From contig JBCCEJ010000035.1 in NCBI GenBank assembly GCA_039030335.1, positions 1-58,397 on the forward strand: 58,397 nt of DNA. The letters are read 5' to 3'. The stretch's first letter is position 1. Each line of letters opens with the position of its first letter. Under the pieces are notes generated by a model. It was not told the DNA's origin. It worked only from the letters and a program-made list of their open reading frames with translations, and ran no database searches. A program made the translations under genes and the position numbers. The DNA is from JBCCEJ01 sp039030335. GTDB lineage: Bacteria; Pseudomonadota; Gammaproteobacteria; HK1. This document shows positions 44,023 through 52,298 of this stretch, in pieces.

Positions 44023-45645
44023 GTGACAAACCGCGCCGACCATGTCGCAGCACTCACCGGATCGACTTTCGACGCAGTGATCGTCGGCGGCGGCATCAAC
44101 GGCGCCGTGTCGGCCGCCGCGCTGGCTGCACACGGCGCGCGCGTAGCCCTCATCGACTCCCGCGATTTCGCCGGTTTTACGTCCCAGCACTCGTCCAATC
44201 TGGTGTGGGGCGGTATCAAGTACATGGAGAACTTCGAGTTCGGATTGGTCGCCGGACTTTGCAAATCGCGTAACGAATTGATGCGCGCGTTCCCGTCGAC
44301 GATCCGGGAGATCCGATTCCTGACCACCGTCGACAAGGGCTTTCGCCACTCACCGCGAATGTTGTGGATGGGGGCGTGGTTGTACTGGTTGTTTGGGCGT
44401 GGATTCACCCAGCCGCCACGGCTTCGCAGCGCCGCGGGTATTAGCGCCGACGAGCCGTTGGTGGATGTCAGCAACAGTCCCGGCGGCATCGAGTATTCGG
44501 ACGCGTATCTGGCCGATAACGACGCCCGTTTCGTCTGGAACTTCATCCGCTCAGCAATGGACTCGGGGTGCGTTGCGGCGAACTACGTACGCTGCACAGG
44601 TGCCGCGCGCGAGGCTGGCGGGCGTTGGCGCCTCGATGCCCTCGACACCGTGTCCGGACAACCGCTCGAGATCCGGGCTCACGTTTACGTCAACGCGACC
44701 GGCGCCTTTGCAGACCGCCTGAACGTCGATGCCGGGGTCACCACCAGCCACCGCCATCTGCTTTCCAAAGGCATTCACCTGCTGGTACCGAGACTTAGCG
44801 CCGAGCGCCGGGTCCTCGCTTTCTTCGCTGATGACGGCCGGTTGTTCTTTGCCATTCCGATGGCGAGTTGTACCTGTATCGGTACGACCGATACGCGCGT
44901 CGACCGGCCCGACACGGCCGTGACGGACGAAGACCGCGATTTCGTGCTCTCCAATATCAACGCACGACTGAACCTGCCGAGACCGTTGACGCGTGATGAC
45001 ATCATCGCCGAGCGCTGCGGCGTCCGACCGCTCGTCGTCGAAAGAGGCGACGGCGCTGGCAGCGATTTTCTGCAGCTCTCACGCAAGCACGTCGTCGAGG
45101 TGGACCGCGAGCAGGCGCATATCAGTATCTTCGGCGGCAAGCTCACCGATTGCCTGAACGTTGGCGAAGAGATCTGCGCTGAAGCCCGCGCGCTCGGGGT
45201 TGATTTGGTGAGGCCGGCGGCCCCCTGGTATGGCGAACCTGGTGAGGACGTCCGGCGTCAGTTCGACGCGCGCGCAAGGTCACTGCAGTTACACGGCCTC
45301 GCGGCCGAGGATACAGGCGAACGGGTAACCGACCGTTTCTGGCGCCGATACGGTGCACGCGCCGAGCAGATTCTGGATCGGATTGAGACCGACCGCCGAA
45401 GCCTGGACCCCGTTATTGCCGGCACGGGTTTGCGTTGGTGCGAGGTAGATTACATGCGTGAGCATGAAATGATCGTGCGCCTCGATGACGCGATCAGGCG
45501 CCGCTCCAAGCTCGCGATGGTCGTTGGCGCCGAGACCTTGCGCGCGGCCCCCGGCATTGGCGCAATGTGTGATCACCTGTTCGGAGATGATGCGCCGCGT
45601 CGTCACCGGGACTATTTCGAAAGTGGCGGCGCCCGGAGCGACTGA
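44023..45645 (+). CDS. FAD-dependent glycerol-3-phosphate dehydrogenase-like (GlpD family)
   Basis: A 540-residue FAD flavoprotein. The N-terminal VIVGGGINGAVSAAALAAHGARV binds FAD; SNLVWGGIKYMENF and FAIPMASCTCIGTTDT fit the GlpD/DAO family; RCGVRPLV near 330-340 is another GlpD motif. Start GTG at 44023 chosen because it opens the Rossmann fold after about 12 residues. Substrate may be glycerol-3-phosphate or another polyol phosphate. Confidence 0.87.
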   Translation: MTNRADHVAALTGSTFDAVIVGGGINGAVSAAALAAHGARVALIDSRDFAGFTSQHSSNLVWGGIKYMENFEFGLVAGLCKSRNELMRAFPSTIREIRFLTTVDKGFRHSPRMLWMGAWLYWLFGRGFTQPPRLRSAAGISADEPLVDVSNSPGGIEYSDAYLADNDARFVWNFIRSAMDSGCVAANYVRCTGAAREAGGRWRLDALDTVSGQPLEIRAHVYVNATGAFADRLNVDAGVTTSHRHLLSKGIHLLVPRLSAERRVLAFFADDGRLFFAIPMASCTCIGTTDTRVDRPDTAVTDEDRDFVLSNINARLNLPRPLTRDDIIAERCGVRPLVVERGDGAGSDFLQLSRKHVVEVDREQAHISIFGGKLTDCLNVGEEICAEARALGVDLVRPAAPWYGEPGEDVRRQFDARARSLQLHGLAAEDTGERVTDRFWRRYGARAEQILDRIETDRRSLDPVIAGTGLRWCEVDYMREHEMIVRLDDAIRRRSKLAMVVGAETLRAAPGIGAMCDHLFGDDAPRRHRDYFESGGARSD

Positions 45646-45821
45646 CTGACGGCTTTTCGCGTCGCAAACGGGCCTTGGCGAGGCGTGGTTTCGACAACAG
45701 CTGCCGTGGCGTCGCGGGTGACGGACGCGCAGGCGAAAGGCCTTCGCCAACACTATGCCTGGGAATCTGGTCCGGATTTCGGTACCTTGCCTGTCATTAT
45801 TTCCAGCGCGAGGCCTCACCG

Positions 45822-46844
45822 ATGAGCGCAACCTCCGCACACGTTCGCGATAAACGGGGCGAGTGGTCACCCGAGCAGCCAGTGGCGCTGGCGCCGATCA
45901 ATCACTGGCCCCTGCAGCCTCGCGCGCTCATGAAGTGGTTTGTCGGCTTTCCTGGATATCTCTGGCCTTACAACGGGCTGTGGTTCGCCATCACGATCGT
46001 GACGTGGTTTTTCCTGACCCCGCCGCTCGCCGCGATGCAGACGCTGGAAGTCTGGTGGGTGGCCTGGATTCTGGCTCGCAACCTGCTGTTGGTCTCGCTG
46101 GTTTTCGGCACCCTGCACGCCTGGCTCTACATCTACAAGCGCCAGGGCGAGGAACTGCAGTTCTCCAACCGCGGGCCCGCGCGCGATTCCCGGCGTTTTC
46201 TGTTTCGTGACCAGGTCAAGGACAACGTGTTCTTCACGCTCGCTTCCGCCGTGCCGATCGCGACGGCCTACGAAGTGCTGACCTATTGGCTATATGCGAA
46301 CGGGTATCTGGGTTGGCTTGGTCTCGAAGATTCGCCGGTTCTGTTCTGGGCGCTCTTTATCGGACTCGTGCTGATCGCGCCGGTTATTCACTCGTTCCAT
46401 TTCTACTTTGGCCACCGGCTGTTGCACGTCCCATTCCTGTACAAGCGGGTCCACTCGCTACATCACAAGAATGTTGAAATCGGACCGTGGTCCGGGCTTG
46501 CCATGCACCCGGTGGAGCATGCGATCTACCTGTCGACCCCGTTCGTGCAATGGCTAGTCGCGCTGCATCCGCTGAACGCGCTGTTTCAACTGCAGCTCGC
46601 TGTATTTCTGCCGGCGCTCAGCCACTCGGGATTTCAGAAGTTGAAAGTCGGCGACCAGCTCGAAGTCGATGGCGGTTGTCACTTCCATTATCTCCACCAC
46701 CGGTATTTTGAATGCAATTACGGTGGGAGCCTGATCCCGCTCGACAAATGGTTCGGCACCTTTCATGACGGCACGCCCGAAGGCCAGGCGGCGACCACGC
46801 AGCGTCTGCGGAAGATTCGCGGGCTGGCGCCGAAGACCGCGTGA
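45822..46844 (+). CDS. Fatty acid hydroxylase/sterol desaturase-family membrane protein
   Basis: A 340-residue membrane protein. It has the diiron histidine motifs: HSFHFYFGHRLLH, VHSLHHKN, and HFHYLHHRYFECNYG near the C-terminus. Hydrophobic helices occur at 45-65, 85-110, 170-190 and 200-225. It hydroxylates or desaturates a lipid or carotenoid with O2. The ATG at 45822 has a plausible GAGG-type Shine-Dalgarno upstream. Confidence 0.9.
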   Translation: MSATSAHVRDKRGEWSPEQPVALAPINHWPLQPRALMKWFVGFPGYLWPYNGLWFAITIVTWFFLTPPLAAMQTLEVWWVAWILARNLLLVSLVFGTLHAWLYIYKRQGEELQFSNRGPARDSRRFLFRDQVKDNVFFTLASAVPIATAYEVLTYWLYANGYLGWLGLEDSPVLFWALFIGLVLIAPVIHSFHFYFGHRLLHVPFLYKRVHSLHHKNVEIGPWSGLAMHPVEHAIYLSTPFVQWLVALHPLNALFQLQLAVFLPALSHSGFQKLKVGDQLEVDGGCHFHYLHHRYFECNYGGSLIPLDKWFGTFHDGTPEGQAATTQRLRKIRGLAPKTA

Positions 46845-47099
46845 CCGGCCGGGGGCGAGTCAGGCCCCGGTTGACCGATCCACGTTGGAAGCGCACCTAC
46901 CTGGTGCGCTTATCGTCAGATAACGACCCAATTCGTTTACCGCTCTGCGAACCGACCAGCGTGCGCGCACACGAACCGATCAGGTGAGTTGAACGTGCGC
47001 CGCGTCTACGCGCCGATGGCCGGTTCAGCGGCCTACTTCATTTCTTCGGGCAGGTGGGCTAAGGTGTCTACTTGCGAATGATTCTCAAGTAGACGAAGT
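46845..47099. other. Intergenic region upstream of SDR
   Basis: A 255-nt region. Only the inverted repeat at 47066-47094 stands out; no gene. Confidence 0.4.
47066..47094. promoter_or_regulatory. 9-bp inverted repeat just before SDR start
   Basis: GTCTACTTG and CAAGTAGAC form a perfect 9-bp dyad with an 11-nt spacer. It ends 5 nt before the ATG at 47100 and overlaps the ribosome-binding region. The centre GAATGATTCTCA resembles half of a Fur box. It could be an operator or a hairpin that hides the ribosome-binding site. Confidence 0.5.
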
Positions 47100-47846
47100 A
47101 TGGCCATCGCAAATCTGCCCGTTGGAACCGTCGTGTTGACCGGTGCGAGTCGAGGTATCGGTCATGCCACCGTCAAACGCTTTTCCGCCGAAGGCTGGCG
47201 TGTAATCAGTTGCTCCCGGCAGGCTTTTTCGCGCAAGTGCCCTTGGGAGGCTGGCCCCGAAGACCATCTGCAGCTGGATCTGGCCGACCTGGACAGCCTG
47301 GATGACGGTATCGCCGAGCTTCGAGAACGGCTGAACGGCGAACCGATCAACGCACTCGTCAACAATGCCGCCATTTCGCCAAAGGACGACGGCGGCAAGC
47401 GCCTCAGCACGATCACGACCAGTGCCGAGACCTGGGATACGGTATTTCGCGTCAACTTTTTTGCGCCGCTATTGCTCGCGCGGGGTTTACTGCCCGAGCT
47501 GCAGGCTGGGCGCGGGTCGGTCGTCAACGTGACGTCGATCGCCGGCAGCCGCGTTCACCCGTTTGCCGGGTCCGCCTACGCGACCTCCAAAGCGGCGTTG
47601 TCGGCACTGACGCGCGAGATGGCCTCCGACTTCGGGCCGCTCGGTGTCCGGGTAAATGCCATCGCACCGGGCGAAATCCTGACGCCGATTCTGTCGGAGG
47701 GTTCCGACGCGCTGTCCGAGCAAATCCCGATGAAACGTCTCGGTCAGCCGGAAGAAGTGGCAGATACCATCTTCTACCTTTGCTCTGCTCAATCGAGCTA
47801 CGTTAACGGCTCGGAGATCCACATCAATGGTGGTCAGCATGTTTGA
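47100..47846 (+). CDS. Short-chain dehydrogenase/reductase (SDR)
   Basis: A 248-residue classical SDR. NAD(P)-binding TGASRGIG, NNAA in LVNNAAISP, and the catalytic Ser-x12-Tyr-x3-Lys (SIAGSR.. then YATSK) are intact, as is the C-terminal GGQHV. The family includes 3-oxoacyl reductases, but the real substrate is unknown. A 9-bp inverted repeat lies directly upstream. Confidence 0.92.
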   Translation: MAIANLPVGTVVLTGASRGIGHATVKRFSAEGWRVISCSRQAFSRKCPWEAGPEDHLQLDLADLDSLDDGIAELRERLNGEPINALVNNAAISPKDDGGKRLSTITTSAETWDTVFRVNFFAPLLLARGLLPELQAGRGSVVNVTSIAGSRVHPFAGSAYATSKAALSALTREMASDFGPLGVRVNAIAPGEILTPILSEGSDALSEQIPMKRLGQPEEVADTIFYLCSAQSSYVNGSEIHINGGQHV

Positions 47847-47847
47847 T

Positions 47848-47881
47848 GGCAACGGGGTGTTGATTTGACAACACGGTTGCC
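47848..47881. terminator. Hairpin between convergent SDR and EamA genes
   Basis: GGCAAC...GTTGCC with inner GTGTTG/CAACAC forms a long stem interrupted by a bulge, with loop ATTTGA. It starts 2 nt after the SDR stop, so it is probably a terminator. Confidence 0.45.
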
Positions 47882-47923
47882 CGCGAACAGCCGTGCCGCG
47901 CCGACATTGAGACCGGCTGCGCG

Positions 47924-48811
47924 TCACGTTTCGTCCGTTCCGCCGGATCGCGTCATACCGATGGCTGCGATCACTACGCACAGTACCGCCGCCGTGCCCT
48001 GAATGCCGATGCGTTCTCCGAGCAACAGCGCACCCACCAGCGTCGCGACGCCCGGCTCCAGGCTGACCAGCACGCCATAGGTACGTGGTGGCAGTCGCTT
48101 CAGTGCCTGAAATTCAAACGTGAAGGGAATCGTGGTCGATAGCAGCGCCACGCCTAACGCCATCAGTGCGAGCGTCGGATCGATCAGCTTTGGCAGCACG
48201 GGAACCGCGAGCGGCAACATAATAGCTGCGGCGATACACATCCCGATGGTCAGTCCGTCGTTACCCGGCAGCGCGGCACTGACCCGTTTGGCCAGCACGA
48301 TGAACGACGCCCATCCGGCACCAGCCAGCAACGCGTAGCCGATCCCGACCGGATCCAGCTCGACGCCCGAGAATGGTGAGAGTAACGCGATACCGATCGC
48401 GGCGAGGGCTACCCAACCGAGCTGCGAGGGGCGTCGTGAGTTGAACGCGGCGACACCGAGCGGGCCGATGAACTCGAGAGCGACGGCGGCGCCGAGCGGA
48501 ATGCGGTCGATGGCGAGGTAGAAGCAGAGATTCATCGCCGCGCAGCAGACGCCGAATGGCACCAAAGTCCGCCAGTGGGCGCGGAGCAGCCTCGGAAGCG
48601 CGGGCACCTGGCGGCGCGTGGCCAGCAACAGAAGCAATGCCGATAACGCGATCCGAAGCGCAACCGTGCCCTCGGGGCCCAGCACGGGAAACAGGAACAC
48701 CGCCATCGCGGCGCCGACCTGAATCGCCGTGATGGCCAGAATCACGAGCAGGGTCGGCGGCAGCGCGCTGAGCGCGCGCTCATGCGCCGGCTGCGGTGCG
48801 GTAAGCGTCAT
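47924..48811 (-). CDS. EamA/DMT-superfamily transporter (RhtA-like)
   Basis: A 295-residue membrane transporter with ten hydrophobic helices. The start ATG at 48811 is chosen because the upstream extension is poor and an AGGTGA Shine-Dalgarno is in place. Tandem EamA repeats: VGAAMAVFLFPVLGPEGTVALRIALSA in the first half and GYALLAGAGWASFIVLAKRVSA in the second, with the conserved LEPGVATLVGALLLGE near helix 9. RhtA-like members export amino acids or other small metabolites. Confidence 0.9.
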   Translation of the reverse strand: MTLTAPQPAHERALSALPPTLLVILAITAIQVGAAMAVFLFPVLGPEGTVALRIALSALLLLLATRRQVPALPRLLRAHWRTLVPFGVCCAAMNLCFYLAIDRIPLGAAVALEFIGPLGVAAFNSRRPSQLGWVALAAIGIALLSPFSGVELDPVGIGYALLAGAGWASFIVLAKRVSAALPGNDGLTIGMCIAAAIMLPLAVPVLPKLIDPTLALMALGVALLSTTIPFTFEFQALKRLPPRTYGVLVSLEPGVATLVGALLLGERIGIQGTAAVLCVVIAAIGMTRSGGTDET

Positions 48812-48956
48812 GTCGTCACCTCGACGGGCAGCCCGCCAGTGTCGCACGTCCAACCCCGAAACTGCTCGTTTTCGTGAGACGCGCCGTATCTGGAATAATC
48901 GCGCACATGGGAAGTGACCACCGGCCGGATGGGCGGGGTCAGTCAGGAGAGAAGAA

Positions 48957-49706
48957 ATGCGATTAGGCGCACTCGTATCGCCGTTCGACGGCAGCAATCC
49001 GAGAGCGATTCCCGAGCAGGCGCGTGCGCTCGAGGGCGAGGGTTTCGATGCCATGTGGTCTGCCCACGCGATGGGGCGCGGATTCATGATGCCGGACCCG
49101 TTCGTCTCGCTGTCGGCGGCCGCGGCCGTCACGGAGAAGCTTGAACTCGGCACGGCGATATTGCAGCTCCCGCTATACAACCCGACCGACGTCGCCATCA
49201 AGAGCTACGCGCTGAGCCAGCTCTCTGGCGGGCGTTTTGTGCTTGGTGTCGGCGCGGGTTCGACAAAGCTCGACTACGAACTGAACGGCTTGCCGTACGG
49301 CGAGCGGTTCAAGGCCTTTGAGCAAGGCCTCGCGACGTTGCGCCAGAACTTCGCGTCGGGTGAGTGCAACGACGTGCCGTTCGCGCCCTGGGAGTCGGTT
49401 GCTGGCGGACCGCCGATCTACTTCGGCACATGGGGCAAGAATGTCACCCGCGCGGCCGAAGAGTTCGACGGCTGGATTGGCTCAGGCCACTATCGCACAG
49501 TCGAGGAAGTCATCGCCGCGCACGATCAGTACCGCGCCGCCGGTGGCAAGCGGGCCATGGTGTCGACCCTGCAGATCCATGGCGATACCGATCTCGGCGA
49601 GATGAAGGAGCGCCTCGGGCGCTATCGTGATGCCGGCCTCGACGACGCCGTTGTCATGATCATGCCAGGTGGGCCTTCTATCGCCGACGTGCGCAAACTG
49701 CTGTAA
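48957..49706 (+). CDS. LLM-class flavin-dependent oxidoreductase
   Basis: A 249-residue luciferase-like monooxygenase (coenzyme F420/FMN type). Motifs are LGALVSPFDG at the start, LELGTAILQLPLYNPTDVA, and LSGGRFVLGVGAGSTKLDYE. It is at the short end of the family (usually 280-350), yet both ends look natural. An AGGAGAGAAG Shine-Dalgarno is 5-6 nt upstream of the ATG. Divergent from the EamA gene. Confidence 0.88.
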   Translation: MRLGALVSPFDGSNPRAIPEQARALEGEGFDAMWSAHAMGRGFMMPDPFVSLSAAAAVTEKLELGTAILQLPLYNPTDVAIKSYALSQLSGGRFVLGVGAGSTKLDYELNGLPYGERFKAFEQGLATLRQNFASGECNDVPFAPWESVAGGPPIYFGTWGKNVTRAAEEFDGWIGSGHYRTVEEVIAAHDQYRAAGGKRAMVSTLQIHGDTDLGEMKERLGRYRDAGLDDAVVMIMPGGPSIADVRKLL

Positions 49707-49751
49707 CCCCGGCGGTCTGGGCGGTCTGGCAGCGAACGTGCAGGCTTACCG

Positions 49752-50627
49752 ATGACGATAGAGTTGCATTCGCTTGGACCGGGTATCGGCGCTGAAGCGC
49801 GCGGCGTAGACGCCTCCGCTGCGCTCGGTCCTAAGATGGTGGATGCGCTCGAAGCGGCGATGGATCGCTATGCGGTTCTGGTCCTGCGCGGGCAGCGTCT
49901 CACGGACGAGCAGCAGCTTCGTTTCACGCGCTACTTCGGCGACCTGCAGGAAGGGGCGAATACCACGGTCAGCCGCGGCGCGCTGCGACTGGATCCGGCG
50001 TTTGCCGATGTGTCGAACGTCGGTATCGACGGCGCGCTGATCGCGAGGGACAGCCGGCGCCGGATGGCTTCGCTCGGCAACCGCCTGTGGCATTCGGACG
50101 CGTCGTTCCGGGTTGTACCTGCGCGGTATTCGTTGCTGTCTGCGCGCTCGGTTCCGCCGGAAGGCGGCAACACCGAGTTTGCCGACATGCGCGCGGCCTA
50201 CGCCGCGCTGCCCGAGCAGCAAAAAGCCGCGTTGAGCGACCTCGTCTGCGAACACTCGCAGCTCTACTCGCGTGCGCAGCTAGGCTTCACAGAGTTCACC
50301 GACGACGAGATCGAGGTGATGCGGCCGGTATTGCAACGGCTGATTCGGGAGCATCCGTCCACCGGTCAAAAATCGCTGTTTCTGTCCGCTCACATCGGTA
50401 CGGTCGTCGGTTGGCTGCGCCCGGAAGCCATGGCCTTCATTCGCGATTTAATGGAACACGCGACGCAACGTGAGTTTGTTTACATTCACGCGTGGCAGCC
50501 AGACGATCTGGTCATCTGGGATAACCGGTGCACGATGCACCGGGTGCGCAGTTTCGACGACCTTACACACCGACGCGATATGCGCCGCACCACGACGCGC
50601 GGCGAGGGGCCGACGGTCTCGCAGTAG
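49752..50627 (+). CDS. TauD/TfdA-family Fe(II)/2-oxoglutarate dioxygenase
   Basis: A 291-residue dioxygenase. The HxD motif is LWHSDASFRVVPARYSLLS; further motifs are PPEGGNTEFADMRAAY, and the C-terminal WDNRCTMHRV with the second His. TauD/TfdA enzymes open C-S or C-O bonds, for example in taurine or aryloxyacetates. Substrate not known; 45 nt after the LLM gene, so likely one operon. Confidence 0.92.
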   Translation: MTIELHSLGPGIGAEARGVDASAALGPKMVDALEAAMDRYAVLVLRGQRLTDEQQLRFTRYFGDLQEGANTTVSRGALRLDPAFADVSNVGIDGALIARDSRRRMASLGNRLWHSDASFRVVPARYSLLSARSVPPEGGNTEFADMRAAYAALPEQQKAALSDLVCEHSQLYSRAQLGFTEFTDDEIEVMRPVLQRLIREHPSTGQKSLFLSAHIGTVVGWLRPEAMAFIRDLMEHATQREFVYIHAWQPDDLVIWDNRCTMHRVRSFDDLTHRRDMRRTTTRGEGPTVSQ

Positions 50628-50676
50628 CCGATGCCTGCGCGTCGGCGTCACGCAGGAATATGGATCACCTCCGGCG

Positions 50677-51072
50677 TTACTTGCGCTCTTTGGGCTCGGT
50701 TGGGTAGCCCGCTTTGGACCAGGCACCAAAGCCGCCTTCCATGTGGCAAACGGGCGCCAGCCCCATCTCCTGTACCGCTCTGGCGGCGAGGGCGGAGCGG
50801 AGCCCTCCTGCGCAGAAGAACATGAACCGTTTACCTGACTGAAAGACGTCTTTCGCGTAGGGACTTGCCGGGTCGACCCAGAATTCCAGCATGCCGCGCG
50901 GCGCGTGCACGGCGCCCGGGATCGCGCCCTCGCGCCAGAGCTCGCGAATGTCGCGGATATCGACGAACACCACGTTTTCGTCTTCCAGATGTGCTTTTGC
51001 GTCGTCGATGGTCCAGGTTTCGATCAGTTCCTCGGCTTCGGCGCAGAGTTGTTTGATGCCTTTGGTAATCAT
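50677..51072 (-). CDS. Rhodanese-like sulfurtransferase
   Basis: A 131-residue single rhodanese domain. The active-site loop is FFCAGGLRSALAA, with the persulfide Cys; the fold start is FVDIRDIRELWREGAIPGA. It moves sulfane sulfur. Convergent to the TauD gene; oxyR lies upstream, but the 121-nt gap argues for separate transcription. Confidence 0.93.
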   Translation of the reverse strand: MITKGIKQLCAEAEELIETWTIDDAKAHLEDENVVFVDIRDIRELWREGAIPGAVHAPRGMLEFWVDPASPYAKDVFQSGKRFMFFCAGGLRSALAARAVQEMGLAPVCHMEGGFGAWSKAGYPTEPKERK

Positions 51073-51193
51073 CTTCAGTCCATTCCTGCTGCAATTTTCA
51101 TAAGGCCGGACTGGTCCGGCCGGCTGTTGACGTCAGTGTATCGGTTCGGTAGCACGGATTTGTTGCCCGATCGTGCGCAGGGCGGCGTTTTGT

Positions 51194-52096
51194 TCAGGCC
51201 TCGGGCACCAGCGAACGCAGCGCTTCACCCAACAGCCGGTATTCGTCGGTACGCAAACTCTGCTGGCGCCAGATGAGCCCCAGCTGGCGCGCCGCCGGTG
51301 ACCGCATCGGAGATACGACGATGTTCGTGCCTTCCGTGATGCCGGCCTCGACGGCGAGTTTCGGGATCAGGGTTACCCCGATCCCGGATGCGACCATCTG
51401 CACCAGCGTGTGCAGGCTGCTGGCTTCGAACTGCACGCGCAACTGCTGGCGGCCGAGTGCGCAGATTTCGAGCGTGTGCCCGCGCAGACAATGGCCTTCC
51501 TCCAAGAGCATCAGTGGTTCACTGGAAAGCGAGGCGAGGCTGACGGTGTCGAGATCCGCATAGGGATGGTCAGCCGCGCACGCGAACAGGAATTCGTCCT
51601 CCATGACGATGTCGGTTGCGAAACCGCTGCTCGAATAAGGAAACGCGATCAGCGCTACGTCGATCGCACCCTTTCTCAGCCGGTCCAACAAGGGCTCTGT
51701 TTGTTCCTCGCGAAGGTAGAGCCGGAGTTCGGGGAAGCGCCTTGCGAGCGTTGGCAGCACTTTGGGCAGCAGAAACGGGCTGACCGTCGGGATCACGCCA
51801 AGGTGCAGATCTCCCCCGAGCGGCCTGCGTTCGGCGCGCGCCATGTCGACCAGGTCGTCGGCGTCGCGTAGCAGCACCGCCGCGCGCTCGGCCAGCCGGC
51901 GCCCGAGCGGAGTCATCAGAACTTGCCGGTTGGAGCGCTCGGCCACCGGCGCGCCGAGCAGGTTCTCCAACTCGCGGATGCCGGCACTCAAGGTCGACTG
52001 GGTCACGAAGCAGCGCTCGGCGGCCGCGCCAAAGTGCTCCATCTCAGCCAGCGTAACCAGGTATTGGAGCTGCTTCAGCGTGGGGCGATGTTGCAT
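51194..52096 (-). CDS. oxyR: OxyR hydrogen-peroxide-sensing LysR-type regulator
   Basis: A 300-residue LysR-type regulator. N-terminal HTH is PTLKQLQYLVTLAEMEHFGA and beyond. The effector domain has the OxyR redox pair in LEEGHCLRGHTLEIC, spaced like Cys199-Cys208 of E. coli OxyR. The start ATG (52096) is chosen because it opens directly into the HTH. It is divergent from katG, the classical target. Peroxide oxidises the Cys pair and turns it to an activator. Confidence 0.95.
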   Translation of the reverse strand: MQHRPTLKQLQYLVTLAEMEHFGAAAERCFVTQSTLSAGIRELENLLGAPVAERSNRQVLMTPLGRRLAERAAVLLRDADDLVDMARAERRPLGGDLHLGVIPTVSPFLLPKVLPTLARRFPELRLYLREEQTEPLLDRLRKGAIDVALIAFPYSSSGFATDIVMEDEFLFACAADHPYADLDTVSLASLSSEPLMLLEEGHCLRGHTLEICALGRQQLRVQFEASSLHTLVQMVASGIGVTLIPKLAVEAGITEGTNIVVSPMRSPAARQLGLIWRQQSLRTDEYRLLGEALRSLVPEA

Positions 52097-52298
52097 GCGG
52101 TTGTTCGAGCGAGAATATCGATTGATATAAACGATAATAATCGTTTTTATTGCTTGTTGTGGCGCGTTACGGTCTTCCCAACAGCATGGCCGTCTCGAGT
52201 ACCGGCGCGAAATTCGCGCAGTGGATGGCCAGGGTTGTGACTCCGCGGAAGCGTTGTCTGCACCGCGGGTGCCTGACCACCAACCTCGAGGAAGACCG
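52097..52298. promoter_or_regulatory. oxyR-katG divergent regulatory region
   Basis: A 202-nt region between two divergent genes. It has an AT-rich core with a 7-bp dyad AAACGAT/ATCGTTT (52129-52135/52140-52146) and a nearby ATCGATTGATA. These lie where OxyR should bind and could be part of its sites, though the E. coli ATAG spacing is not exact. A GAGGAAG ribosome-binding site precedes katG. Confidence 0.6.
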
